Source: Bacteroidales bacterium
GTDB taxonomy: Bacteria; Bacteroidota; Bacteroidia; Bacteroidales; VadinHA17
Assembly: GCA_025454815.1 (NCBI GenBank)
Contig: JALONR010000038.1
Span: forward strand, 1-32,183
Length of the DNA: 32,183 bases
Direction: 5' to 3'
Both the position numbers and the translations under genes were made by a program. This document shows, piece by piece, positions 6,560 through 14,797 of this stretch. The notes beneath the pieces are model-generated. The model was not told where the DNA came from and did not search any database. It worked only from the letters and a program-made list of their open reading frames with translations. Every line of letters starts with the position of its first letter. Position 1 is the first letter of the stretch.

Positions 6560-7774
6560 GTGTCAAGATACCTTGCCCTCATAATCATCATGTTGCCACT
6601 GGCAGTGCAGGCGCAGATAACTGCACCGGGCAGCCGCACCGTACGTTATACCACCTATCCGGCAACTCCCAGGACTGACCCGGTATTCATTTTCTGTACC
6701 ACCGGTGCAGGTGACACAGGCACCCTTTCAGCCTCCAGCCCGGGAGGAACGGCTCCTTTCACGTTTACATGGACGAGATATAATGAGACCGGGGGCGGAT
6801 TCACCATACCCGTCCAAACAGAGACGGCAACCACCTCTACGGTCACGGGCCTCCAGGAGGGTGGTTACAGGGTCAGCATCACCGATGGCGGCGGGTACAG
6901 CACCGAACTCTACGCATGGGTGAACCTTGACCGGCCGGTGTCACAGGCGGCCCTGCTCTACCAGGCTTGCGATATCGTGGCCCTTGACGGTACTGCAGCA
7001 CCTGACCACTTCACATACTATGACCCGCTTACAAACGCCTCACGCAGGCTCCCCAACGGGGTTAGACACCTGTGGTCATCAACACCGGCATCAGCAATAC
7101 CTTTTCCCGACCTGGAGATTGACCCGATAACCTACTCTCCACCTCTGGAAGATGTGAGATACAGCCTCCAGGTCACAGACAGCTTCGGGTGCTCCGCAAC
7201 CTCCTCATTCGACTATGAATCAATCCACGTCAAGGCTGAATTTACCGCTGAACCAACAGAGGGTGAGGCACCCCTGGAAATCAGTTTCACTGACAATTCG
7301 GTAAGGGCCTCAAAATACCTCTGGAGATTCGGTGACGATTCAGTATCCATACTGCCTGATCCCGGAACACATACTTATTATATTCCCGGCGAGTACACGA
7401 TCTCGCTTGTCATAGAGAGTGAACTTACCTGCCGCGACTCCGTATCCGTGAAGATCAAAGTGTTGCCCTCCGCGCTCCAGATTCCCAACGTATTCACCCC
7501 AAATGAGGACGGCCTCAATGATTTCTTTGTCCCTGACAAGAAATCGATCCGTTACCTCAACCTGCAGGTCTTCTCCAAGACAGGCAACAGGGTCTATCAC
7601 TACGAGGGTAACGGTGAGGAGCTGCAGGACTGGCAGGGGTGGGACGGCCGTATCAACAACTCGGAACGGAGGGCAGCCCCGGGCGCATACGTCTATATCC
7701 TTCGTGCAGAGGGATATGACGATGTGGAATACAAAAGCCGCGAGTTCCGGGGAACAGTCTACCTGTACAGGTAG
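6560..7774 (+). CDS. Secreted PKD-domain protein with type IX secretion (type B) C-terminal domain
   Basis: A 404-residue exported protein. Residues 1-19 form a signal peptide (SRYLALIIIMLPLAVQAQ). A domain at about 224-302 is PKD-like, with SFTDNS, YLWRFGDDS and the typical HTYYIPGEYTISLVI strand. From 308 comes IPNVFTPNEDGLNDFF, the hallmark of the gliding-motility-associated C-terminal domain that routes proteins through the type IX secretion system to the surface. The start is GTG at 6560: the next in-frame ATG at 6590 would destroy the signal peptide, and an in-frame TAA lies just upstream. The secretion machinery is not in this window. The middle region (30-220) looks beta-rich but shows no catalytic signature, so an adhesive or structural surface role is a guess. 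Confidence 0.88.
   Translation: MSRYLALIIIMLPLAVQAQITAPGSRTVRYTTYPATPRTDPVFIFCTTGAGDTGTLSASSPGGTAPFTFTWTRYNETGGGFTIPVQTETATTSTVTGLQEGGYRVSITDGGGYSTELYAWVNLDRPVSQAALLYQACDIVALDGTAAPDHFTYYDPLTNASRRLPNGVRHLWSSTPASAIPFPDLEIDPITYSPPLEDVRYSLQVTDSFGCSATSSFDYESIHVKAEFTAEPTEGEAPLEISFTDNSVRASKYLWRFGDDSVSILPDPGTHTYYIPGEYTISLVIESELTCRDSVSVKIKVLPSALQIPNVFTPNEDGLNDFFVPDKKSIRYLNLQVFSKTGNRVYHYEGNGEELQDWQGWDGRINNSERRAAPGAYVYILRAEGYDDVEYKSREFRGTVYLYR
7759..7774. repeat. Perfect 16-base palindrome covering a stop codon
   Basis: CTACCTGTACAGGTAG forms the last five codons and TAG stop of the PKD protein gene. As RNA it could form a 6-base stem with a GUAC loop, but no T-run follows, so it is not a typical terminator. 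It could be a chance result of the YLYR codons. Confidence 0.5.
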
Positions 7775-7784
7775 AAGTTGAGAT

Positions 7785-7930
7785 TTGCGATTTACGGGTT
7801 CCGATTCCCATTTTCGTTTGCCAATTTACGATTGCCAATTTCTGGTTCCGATTGTGATTGCCGATATCCGGTCTGCGATTGACATCCAAAATCTCACATC
7901 GCAAACCGGCAATTGCAAATTCCAATTGCC
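7785..7930. repeat. Degenerate short-repeat intergenic tract
   Basis: The spacer between the PKD gene and the TetR gene is built of recurring words: GGTTCCGATT at 7797-7806 and 7844-7853, TTGCCAATTT at 7818-7827 and 7832-7841, and several variants of GATTTGCGATT and GATTGCCG, some in inverted form near 7892-7925. Base composition differs from the neighbouring genes and no reading frame stands out. It looks like decayed tandem duplication. Confidence 0.5.
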
Positions 7931-7997
7931 CCTGCCGTTCACCGGTCATTTACCGTCACTCATCGGAATATTACAATTATTTATCAGAAAAAACTTT

Positions 7998-8016
7998 GAA
8001 AACTCCAAAAGTTTTC
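7998..8016. promoter_or_regulatory. Candidate TetR operator
   Basis: GAAAACT-CCAAA-AGTTTTC, two perfect 7-base arms in a 19-base inverted repeat, 39 bases before the ATG of the TetR gene. It adjoins AAACTTTG (7991-7998), one base from the -7 consensus. Length, symmetry and position fit autoregulation by the TetR protein, which would also cover the efflux genes downstream. Confidence 0.5.
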
Positions 8017-8055
8017 TGAATATTGCAGCCGATTTCCGGAAGAATAAGGAACCAG

Positions 8056-8664
8056 ATGGAAGAATATGATGCAAGAATCATAGCAGGCGCTGCCGAGCTT
8101 TTCCGTGTCTACGGCATTAAGGCCGTGACGATGGATGACATTGCAAATCATCTCGGGATTTCAAAGAGAAGCATTTACGAGAGATTCGTTGACAAGGACA
8201 CACTTCTGTTTGCGGTAATGGATTCAATGATAGCCCGCCAGAGGGAAATGGTCGAGAGGATCCTTGAGAGCTCTCCGGACGTAATTTCGGCGGTATTTTC
8301 TATTATCCGCATGGGGAGGGATCATGCTTCAACAATGAGTCCCCTGATTGGATCTGATCTTAAAAAATACCACAGCGGCGTACTGAAGCGCCTTAAGGAT
8401 AAATGTGAGAATCCTGATCATGAAGCGGCAAAGAAGATACTTAACAAAGGCATCAGCCAGGGCATTTTCAGGGAGAATATAGATGTTGAGATCATAGGGA
8501 GAGCCTTCCAGGGAATTTCTTCACTTGCAGGTGATGAGGAACTGTTTCCCAGGGAGATCTTTTTACAGAGAGACATCATGCGAAATATCATGGTGAATTT
8601 CATGCGTGGTATTTCTACTGAAAAAGGGATTAAGCTGATTGATTCCATGGAAAATGAAATTTGA
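8056..8664 (+). CDS. TetR-family transcriptional regulator of the efflux operon
   Basis: A 202-residue regulator. The N-terminal helix-turn-helix spans about residues 8-51 (ARIIAGAAELF, AVTMDDIANHLGIS, KRSIYERFVDKDTLL). The C-terminal helical region should bind a ligand and form the dimer. The ATG at 8056 has AAGGA five bases upstream. A longer TTG-initiated reading from 8023 would add an unlike-family extension and is not preferred. The gene lies 30 bases before the TolC-like gene and in the same direction, which is the common arrangement of regulators that repress their own pump operon. An inverted repeat upstream (7998-8016) is its likely operator. Confidence 0.9.
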   Translation: MEEYDARIIAGAAELFRVYGIKAVTMDDIANHLGISKRSIYERFVDKDTLLFAVMDSMIARQREMVERILESSPDVISAVFSIIRMGRDHASTMSPLIGSDLKKYHSGVLKRLKDKCENPDHEAAKKILNKGISQGIFRENIDVEIIGRAFQGISSLAGDEELFPREIFLQRDIMRNIMVNFMRGISTEKGIKLIDSMENEI

Positions 8665-8694
8665 TTTTGATTACGGAACAGAAAAAAAATAAAT

Positions 8695-10017
8695 ATGAAA
8701 AGAAGATTAATTGCTATTATTTTGGTTCTTGCCACTTCGGCCCTCAGCAGTCTGAGTGCGCAGGATAATCCTCAGTCTCTCTCTCTCTCAGTTGACCAGG
8801 CGGTTGAATATGCGCTTGATCACAACCGGAGCGTGGCAGCTGCAAGGTATGAAATGCTGGCCTCTGAAAAGGGGGTATGGGAGGCTATTGCCCAGGGTCT
8901 TCCGTCTATTGACGGTAATGCCTCCCTGAGCTATAACCTGGCAATCATGACCAGGATCATCAATTTCGGGGGGACACCCACTCCCTTCAAATTCGGGACA
9001 GAATATGATGCCGGGATTGGCGTTTCAGCCTCCGCAGTAGTTTTCAATGCCCCGTGGCTTGTAGGCGTACAGACAGCAAAGATGGCTGCCACCCTTGCCA
9101 GGCAGGGGCTGACGCAGACAACCCTTGACACAAAGGAAAACATCAGGAATGTCTATTACCTCATCCTTACACTGAAGGAGTCAATTAAGGTGTTAGATTC
9201 AAACCTTGAGAACCTCAGCATCATACTGGCGTCAACCAGGGCTATGTACAGCGTCGGGATGGCAGAAGCAACCGATGTCGACCAGATGCAGTCAACCGCT
9301 ACCATGCTTGAAAACTCAAAGTCTTCAATGCTTCGTTCCATAGAGGTTAACTACAATATGTTAAGGTTTCTTCTCGGTGTTCCTGCCAGTACTGAGATCA
9401 ACCTCACTGACAACCTTGATGACATTACCGCTGCCATAGATGTTGATGCTCTCCTGGCAGGCGAGTTCAGACTTGAAGAAAATATCAATTTTCAGCTCAT
9501 TGAGAGTCAGCTTGCGATGTCTGAACTGGCCCTCAAGGGAGCAAAGGCAAGCACTCTGCCCAACCTCGTTGGATCAATCTATTACACCAGGAACGGGATG
9601 GGTGATGAGCTGATGCATATGCAATACTTTCCTTCCTCGGCGGTAGCTGTCCAGCTTCAGATACCCATTTTTGCATCCGGGCTCAGGAGTGCCAAAATCA
9701 GCAAGGCCAAAATAAACCTTGAAAAGAGTCTCAACACCAGGTCAATGGTCTCAGAGCAGCTCCTGATGCAGGAGAGGCAGCTGAGGTACAACCTCATCAG
9801 TGCCAATGAGCAGTACAAGAGCCAGAGGGCAAACATTGAGATTGCAGGCCGCGTTATGAAGAGTTTTGAAAACAAGTATAATCAGGGTATGGCTTCCAGC
9901 CTTGACATGACCCAGGCCAACAACAATTACCTGACAGCACAGAACAACTATATCCAGGCTTTGATGAGCCTGTTGCAGACAAAAGTTGCCTTTGACAAAC
10001 TGATGAATAAACTTTAA
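8695..10017 (+). CDS. TolC-family outer membrane efflux protein
   Basis: Outer membrane channel of a tripartite pump. The 440-residue protein begins with a signal peptide (MKRRLIAIILVLATSALSSLSA, cleavage about 22/23). The two outer-membrane-efflux repeats follow, starting with LSLSVDQAVEYALDHNRSVAAAR and later GMAEATDVDQMQSTATMLE, with long heptad-like helices. The length matches the family. The final segment (SLDMTQANNNYLTAQNNYIQALMSLLQTKVAFDKLMNKL region) is the conserved closing helix. It is followed after 27 bases by the periplasmic adaptor gene, so the two are cotranscribed. Drug, metal or lipid substrates cannot be told from sequence. Confidence 0.93.
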   Translation: MKRRLIAIILVLATSALSSLSAQDNPQSLSLSVDQAVEYALDHNRSVAAARYEMLASEKGVWEAIAQGLPSIDGNASLSYNLAIMTRIINFGGTPTPFKFGTEYDAGIGVSASAVVFNAPWLVGVQTAKMAATLARQGLTQTTLDTKENIRNVYYLILTLKESIKVLDSNLENLSIILASTRAMYSVGMAEATDVDQMQSTATMLENSKSSMLRSIEVNYNMLRFLLGVPASTEINLTDNLDDITAAIDVDALLAGEFRLEENINFQLIESQLAMSELALKGAKASTLPNLVGSIYYTRNGMGDELMHMQYFPSSAVAVQLQIPIFASGLRSAKISKAKINLEKSLNTRSMVSEQLLMQERQLRYNLISANEQYKSQRANIEIAGRVMKSFENKYNQGMASSLDMTQANNNYLTAQNNYIQALMSLLQTKVAFDKLMNKL

Positions 10018-10044
10018 CAGCTAACAACAATAAAAGAGAATAAG

Positions 10045-11097
10045 ATGAACCGCACTATTTTTTCACTGATCCTTGCCGGAGGCATTCTGCTTGCATCATG
10101 TGCCCCGAAGGAGAAACAGCAGGCCGGCGCTGCTGCCGGAGCTGCCGATTCGGTTGCAGCAATACCTGTTAAGGTAATGCCTGTCAGTAAGACTACAATT
10201 GCACGCACAATTGACTATACTTCAACAATACTCGCATACGAAGAGGTTAACCTGGCTCCCTCGACACCCGGAAGAGTGGATAAAATCTATGTGGAGGTTG
10301 GTGACAGGGTACAGAAGGGGCAGAATCTCTTCCTGATGGACCGCACCCAGTACTATGCCAACAAGATACAGCTGACCAATCTGGAGAAGGACCTGGCCAG
10401 GATTGATACCCTTTTCAAGCTGGGAAGTGTCACGGAGCAGCTCTATGACCAGACAACTGCCCAATACGAGGTAATGAAGACCAATGTCGAATTCATGGAG
10501 GAGAACACACTCCTTGAGGCGCCCTTTGACGGGATCATCACCGGCAAGTACCTGGAGGATGGAGAACTCTACTCAGGCGCACCCGGGATGTCAGGCAAGG
10601 CTGCTGTGGTAACCCTCATGCAGATCAACCCCGTTAAGATCATTGTCAGCATCTCTGAGCAGTATTTCCCGCTTATCAGGAACGGGATGAAGGTAAGGGT
10701 GACAGCAGATGTCTATCCTGACAAAAGCTTTGAAGGAATGATCTTCAGGGTTCATCCGACCATTGATGCCATGTCACGCACCTTCCGTGCGGAGATCCGC
10801 ATCAGCAACGGCAGCGAGTTCCTCCGTCCGGGTATGTTTGCGAGGGCATTCATCGATATGGGGGAAGTCGAAGCTGTTGTTATTCCTGCCAGCACTGTTA
10901 TGCTGCAGGAAGGAACAAATGAAAGGTACGTTTTTGTAGTAGAAAACGGCCTGGCTGTAAGGAAGCCTGTTATTCTCGGACAGAGGTTTGATGACCGCCT
11001 GGAGATTGCCGGTGGTGATCTTAAAGTGGGCGACAGACTTGTGACTGAAGGCCAGGCCCGCCTGAACAACGGCCAGCAGGTAGAGATTAAGGACTGA
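10045..11097 (+). CDS. RND efflux periplasmic adaptor (membrane fusion) lipoprotein
   Basis: Links the inner membrane RND pump to the TolC-like channel. The 350-residue protein has a lipoprotein signal with lipobox LASC and Cys19, so it is probably anchored by lipid to the periplasmic side of the inner membrane. Then come a biotinyl/lipoyl-like half (VDKIYVEVGDRVQKGQNLFLMD), a short helical hairpin (about 110-145), the second lipoyl half (EAPFDGIITGKY), a beta-barrel domain and a membrane-proximal domain (VTEGQARLNNGQQVEI). The hairpin is short compared with AcrA. It sits 26 bases before the RND gene. Confidence 0.93.
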   Translation: MNRTIFSLILAGGILLASCAPKEKQQAGAAAGAADSVAAIPVKVMPVSKTTIARTIDYTSTILAYEEVNLAPSTPGRVDKIYVEVGDRVQKGQNLFLMDRTQYYANKIQLTNLEKDLARIDTLFKLGSVTEQLYDQTTAQYEVMKTNVEFMEENTLLEAPFDGIITGKYLEDGELYSGAPGMSGKAAVVTLMQINPVKIIVSISEQYFPLIRNGMKVRVTADVYPDKSFEGMIFRVHPTIDAMSRTFRAEIRISNGSEFLRPGMFARAFIDMGEVEAVVIPASTVMLQEGTNERYVFVVENGLAVRKPVILGQRFDDRLEIAGGDLKVGDRLVTEGQARLNNGQQVEIKD

Positions 11098-11123
11098 TGA
11101 CTAACAACTGACAATCACAGATT

Positions 11124-14100
11124 ATGAGTATATATGCCAGTGCAGTAAAGAAGCCCGTAACCACCATACTGATCTTCGTCATTACCATGGTTTTGGGGCT
11201 TTATTCCCTGACGCAGCTGCCAATCGACCTCTATCCTGAGATCGAGCTCCCCTTCCTTTCGGTATACACAAGTTACCCGGGAGCCAGCGCGGCGGATATT
11301 GAAACGAACATAACACGTCCCCTCGAGGACGCCCTTAACTCTGTCTCAGGGTTAAAGGAGATAACATCCAGGTCAAGTGACAACGTATCGGTCATATTCA
11401 TGGAGTTTGAATATGAGACAAACCTTGATGAAGCCTCCAACGATGTCAGGAGTTCTCTCTCCTTCATACTTAACTTCCTGCCTGAAGATGCCGAGGATCC
11501 GACCATTTTCAAGTTCAACTCGAGCATGATGCCTATTATTTTCTATGCTATCACAGCCCAGGAGAGCTACAGGGGACTTGAAAAAATCCTTGATGAAAAA
11601 ATAGTCAACCCGCTTAACCGTATTGACGGTGTTGGTAACGTCGGACTCTCCGGTGTTCCCGGCAGGGAAATATACGTTGAGGTTGACCCCCGGCGAATGG
11701 AAGCATACAACCTTACCATAGAGCAGATAGGCAACGTCCTCAGGGCCGAGAACATGAACATGCCTGCCGGTTTCCTTGAAATGGGAAAAGTTGATTACCC
11801 CATCAGGATTCAGGGTGAGTTCGCCGAGAGTGATCTGATTGCAAACGTTATTGTCGGTAACTACAACGGCACAAATATTTTCCTCAGGGATGTGGCCACA
11901 GTAAATGACACCATCAGGGAGACAAAACTGGTTGCCAAGATTGAGGGAAAGCGGGGGATGACCCTTTTTGTACAGAAAATGTCAGGCGCCAACTCGGTAG
12001 AGATATGCCGCGAGGTAGACAGGGAGATACAGAAGCTTCAGAAGGACCTTCCCCCTGACATCCGGATTGAGAAGATATTTGATACCTCAGAGTTCATCCA
12101 GGGTTCAATCAACAACCTGACAGAGACCCTGATGTATGCAGGGCTATTCGTGGTGCTGGTTGTTCTGTTCTTCCTGGGAAGATGGAGGGCAACTCTGATA
12201 GTAATCCTGACGATACCCATTTCGCTGCTTGTCGCTTTTGTTTATATCTTCTTTACGGGCAGCTCCATCAACATCATATCTCTTTCGTCGCTTTCGATCG
12301 CCATCGGTATGGTGGTTGACGATGCCATCGTGGTGCTGGAAAACATCACCAAGCATATAGAGAGAGGAAGCCGCCCGCGGGAGGCGGCCATATACGCCAC
12401 CAACGAAGTATGGCTGGCAGTCATCGTAACCACCCTTACAGTCGTTGCAGTATTCCTCCCGCTTACCTTTGTCAAGGGTCTCACAGGAGTTCTCTTCTCT
12501 CAGCTTGGATGGATTGTATCCATCACCATAATCATGTCAACCATAGCCGCCATCACCCTCACCCCGACACTCAGCGCAATGCTTCTCAGGCTGAGGCCGA
12601 TCAGGGAGGATGCTCCCGTATGGACCTGGGATGGCTCTGTGCATAAGTTCCTCGGGTGGTTTGACAGCTTCTATGTAAAGACCCTTTCATGGGTACTGCA
12701 CCACAAGAAGTTTGTGATTGCGGCTGCCCTCGTGGTCTTCATCGGCTCCATGGCCCTTTTCAAATTCATCGGAACGGAATTCATGCCTTCGGCCGATGAG
12801 TCGCAGGTAACCGCAACCGTTGAGCTTCAGACCGGAACCCGTGTGACAGAGACAGAGAAAATCGCTGACAGGATTGATTCCATAGTGATGAACCAGATAC
12901 CTGAAGTAACACTGGTATCGATGACTGCCGGAACCGATGACAGCGGGGGATTCTCTTCACTCTTCGGAGAAAGCGGAACGCACGTGATTAGCTTTACATT
13001 CAAGCTTCTTGCTGTTGAAGACAGGAACAGATCATCTGAGGAGGTGGCAGAAGTGATACGGCAGATAATTGCCCCCATGCCAGAGGTGATCAATTATTCG
13101 GTTCTTTCTGAGAGCGGAGGAATGGGAGCCATGGGCGGTGGAAACACTGTTGACATTGAAATATACGGTTATGACATCAGCCAGACCAATATTCTTGCAG
13201 AACAGCTGGCAGAAAGGGTTAAGAAGATCCCCGGTGCAACAAACGTTGATATCAGCCGTGACAAATCCAAGCCTGAACTTCAGATCATCCTTGACCAGGA
13301 CAAACTCCTGAGATACGGTCTTACTACAGCACAGGTTTCCGCTGCTGTACGTAACCGTGTCGACGGACTTACCGCCACGCGCCTCCGCCAGTTCGGAGAT
13401 GAGTATGACGTGATAGTAAGATACAAGGAGTCGGCACGCAACTCAATCACCGAGATCGAAAATATGGGTGTGGCACTTCCCTCAGGCCAGGTGATCAGGC
13501 TGGGTGAGATAGCCACTGTGAAGGAGTACTGGTCTCCGCCCAATATTGAAAGGAAACGGAAGGAACGTGTTGTGACAGTATCGGTAACACCTTACAAAAG
13601 GGCTCTTAACCTGATTGTAGCCGATATTCAGAAGGAGCTCGGTTCCCTGACCATACCCTCCGGTGTGATGGTACAGATCTCCGGGGCTTTTGAAGACATG
13701 TCTGAATCATTCATGGATATAGGGCTGCTGATGGTGATTTCCCTGATACTGGTATACCTGGTGATGGCCTCGCAGTTCGAGTCACTGAAGATGCCGGTGA
13801 TAATCATGCTTTCAATACCTTTTGCCTTCTCGGGTGTGGCAATAGCGCTCTTCCTTACAGGCACCAAGCTGAGTCTTATTGCCGCCATCGGTGCAATAAT
13901 GCTGATCGGTATTGTGGTCAAGAATGCCATCGTGCTGGTAGACTTCATTAACCTTACGCGTGACCGTGGTGTGGAGCTATACCAGGCAGTGCTTGTCTCC
14001 GGCCGGTCGAGGCTGAGGCCTGTGCTTATGACTTCCATGACCACCATACTTGCCATGCTCCCGCTGGCCATAAACCCGGGTGAAGGTTCCGAACTGTGGC

Positions 14101-14285
14101 AGCCGATGGGCATTGCAGTGATCGGCGGGCTGGTCTTCTCAACAATCGTAACCATGGTGCTGGTACCGGTTGGTTACGTGCTCATCGCACGCCACGGCGA
14201 ACGGGACAAGAAACACAAGGTGGCATTCAGGGACATGAAGTTCCTGGACGAGATAAAGGAAAACCATGAAAACGGGAAAGCATGA
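11124..14285 (+). CDS. RND-family efflux transporter permease (HAE-1/AcrB-like)
   Basis: The proton-driven inner membrane pump of the tripartite system. It has 1053 residues, the normal length, with the internal duplication of twelve membrane helices and two large periplasmic loops. The N-terminus (SIYASAVKKPVTTILIFV) and the SYPGASAADIE porter motif are typical. The proton-relay residues are present: the Asp-Asp pair D399/D400 in GMVVDDAIVVLEN and K933 in IVVKNAIVLVDF. It therefore appears active. The protein falls with hydrophobe/amphiphile pumps rather than heavy-metal pumps by these motifs (moderate certainty). Its last codon and stop overlap the ATG of the next gene by four bases (ATGA), indicating translational coupling. 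Confidence 0.95.
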   Translation: MSIYASAVKKPVTTILIFVITMVLGLYSLTQLPIDLYPEIELPFLSVYTSYPGASAADIETNITRPLEDALNSVSGLKEITSRSSDNVSVIFMEFEYETNLDEASNDVRSSLSFILNFLPEDAEDPTIFKFNSSMMPIIFYAITAQESYRGLEKILDEKIVNPLNRIDGVGNVGLSGVPGREIYVEVDPRRMEAYNLTIEQIGNVLRAENMNMPAGFLEMGKVDYPIRIQGEFAESDLIANVIVGNYNGTNIFLRDVATVNDTIRETKLVAKIEGKRGMTLFVQKMSGANSVEICREVDREIQKLQKDLPPDIRIEKIFDTSEFIQGSINNLTETLMYAGLFVVLVVLFFLGRWRATLIVILTIPISLLVAFVYIFFTGSSINIISLSSLSIAIGMVVDDAIVVLENITKHIERGSRPREAAIYATNEVWLAVIVTTLTVVAVFLPLTFVKGLTGVLFSQLGWIVSITIIMSTIAAITLTPTLSAMLLRLRPIREDAPVWTWDGSVHKFLGWFDSFYVKTLSWVLHHKKFVIAAALVVFIGSMALFKFIGTEFMPSADESQVTATVELQTGTRVTETEKIADRIDSIVMNQIPEVTLVSMTAGTDDSGGFSSLFGESGTHVISFTFKLLAVEDRNRSSEEVAEVIRQIIAPMPEVINYSVLSESGGMGAMGGGNTVDIEIYGYDISQTNILAEQLAERVKKIPGATNVDISRDKSKPELQIILDQDKLLRYGLTTAQVSAAVRNRVDGLTATRLRQFGDEYDVIVRYKESARNSITEIENMGVALPSGQVIRLGEIATVKEYWSPPNIERKRKERVVTVSVTPYKRALNLIVADIQKELGSLTIPSGVMVQISGAFEDMSESFMDIGLLMVISLILVYLVMASQFESLKMPVIIMLSIPFAFSGVAIALFLTGTKLSLIAAIGAIMLIGIVVKNAIVLVDFINLTRDRGVELYQAVLVSGRSRLRPVLMTSMTTILAMLPLAINPGEGSELWQPMGIAVIGGLVFSTIVTMVLVPVGYVLIARHGERDKKHKVAFRDMKFLDEIKENHENGKA

Positions 14286-14575
14286 AGGCAGTAATGATAA
14301 TTTATAACCTCGCCCTGACTGAAAAGCTGGAGTATACGCTGGAGCATTTCGGCATCAGGGGTTATACCCAGTGGGATAACGTAGAAGGAGTCGGTTCACT
14401 GACCGGCGTGCCTCACCTGGGTACCCATACCTGGCCTGAGATCAACGGTGTTACCCTCACCTTCGTGGATGAGGAAAAGGTAGCGCCGCTGCTGGAGGCG
14501 GTGAAGCGCATTGATGCCATAAACAAGGAAGTAGGCATCAGGGCATTTGTCTGGTCTATTGAACAGACTGTATGA
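14282..14575 (+). CDS. PG0541-like PII-fold transporter-associated protein
   Basis: A 97-residue soluble protein beginning MKAVMIIYNLALTEKL, with the beta-alpha-beta pattern of PII-like proteins and a conserved middle (GSLTGVPHLGTHTWPEINGV). It resembles the PG0541 family, which is found next to RND pumps in Bacteroidota. PII-fold proteins often bind small ligands and regulate transporters, so it may modulate the pump (inference). The ATGA overlap with the permease gene suggests the two are made in fixed ratio. The T-loop typical of GlnB is not obvious. A hairpin terminator follows the stop codon. Confidence 0.8.
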   Translation: MKAVMIIYNLALTEKLEYTLEHFGIRGYTQWDNVEGVGSLTGVPHLGTHTWPEINGVTLTFVDEEKVAPLLEAVKRIDAINKEVGIRAFVWSIEQTV

Positions 14576-14585
14576 CACAGTGGCA

Positions 14586-14609
14586 GCCGGGAGAGTCGCT
14601 CCCGGCTTT
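14586..14609 (+). terminator. Terminator of the efflux operon
   Basis: GCCGGGAG (14586-14593) pairs perfectly with CTCCCGGC (14599-14606) around a 5-base loop, followed by only TTT. It is placed 11 bases after the last efflux gene's stop. The stem is strong but the T-run is short. Confidence 0.6.
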
Positions 14610-14700
14610 GCCCCTGCGGGCATCCGTGACTGTCAATTGCGACTTTGCCCCTGAGCAATGAAGCGGGTGAAACCGCCCTCACATTCAGAATTCAACCAGT

Positions 14701-14729
14701 GACGGTGCCTCCCCGGCCGGGGCGCCGTC
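14701..14729. terminator. Second GC-rich hairpin before the polyferredoxin gene
   Basis: GACGGTGCC (14701-14709) pairs with GGCGCCGTC (14721-14729), one G-U pair, around a GC-rich centre that can pair further. TGTCTTTTG follows. It may back up the upstream terminator and insulate the promoter that starts at 14744. Confidence 0.45.
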
Positions 14730-14743
14730 GCTGTCTTTTGTCA

Positions 14744-14774
14744 TTTGCCTTTCTCGCCGGAAATAATATATTTG
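14744..14774 (+). promoter_or_regulatory. Bacteroidota-type promoter of the polyferredoxin gene
   Basis: TTTG (14744-14747), exactly 19 bases, then TATATTTG (14767-14774). This is a full match to the two-part consensus of the housekeeping sigma factor in this phylum. Transcription should begin near 14781, leaving a short leader before the ATG at 14798. It is the best promoter match in the window. Confidence 0.75.
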
Positions 14775-14797
14775 GCAGACATCCTAACCCTGCCAAG

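Noticed and set aside
7785..7930. CRISPR-like array
   Set aside because: The repeated words are short, unequal in spacing and mutually overlapping; no cas genes are present.
8023..8055. TTG start extending the TetR protein
   Set aside because: The ATG at 8056 has an AAGGA site and matches the usual TetR start; the extension looks like untranslated leader.
13628..14155. 175-residue minus-strand frame inside the RND permease gene
   Set aside because: Low-complexity Ser/Ile/Met composition typical of antisense frames opposite membrane-helix codons.
14645..14797. TTG start extending the polyferredoxin by 51 residues
   Set aside because: The extension covers a hairpin and a full promoter (14744-14774), and the ATG at 14798 begins the normal membrane region.
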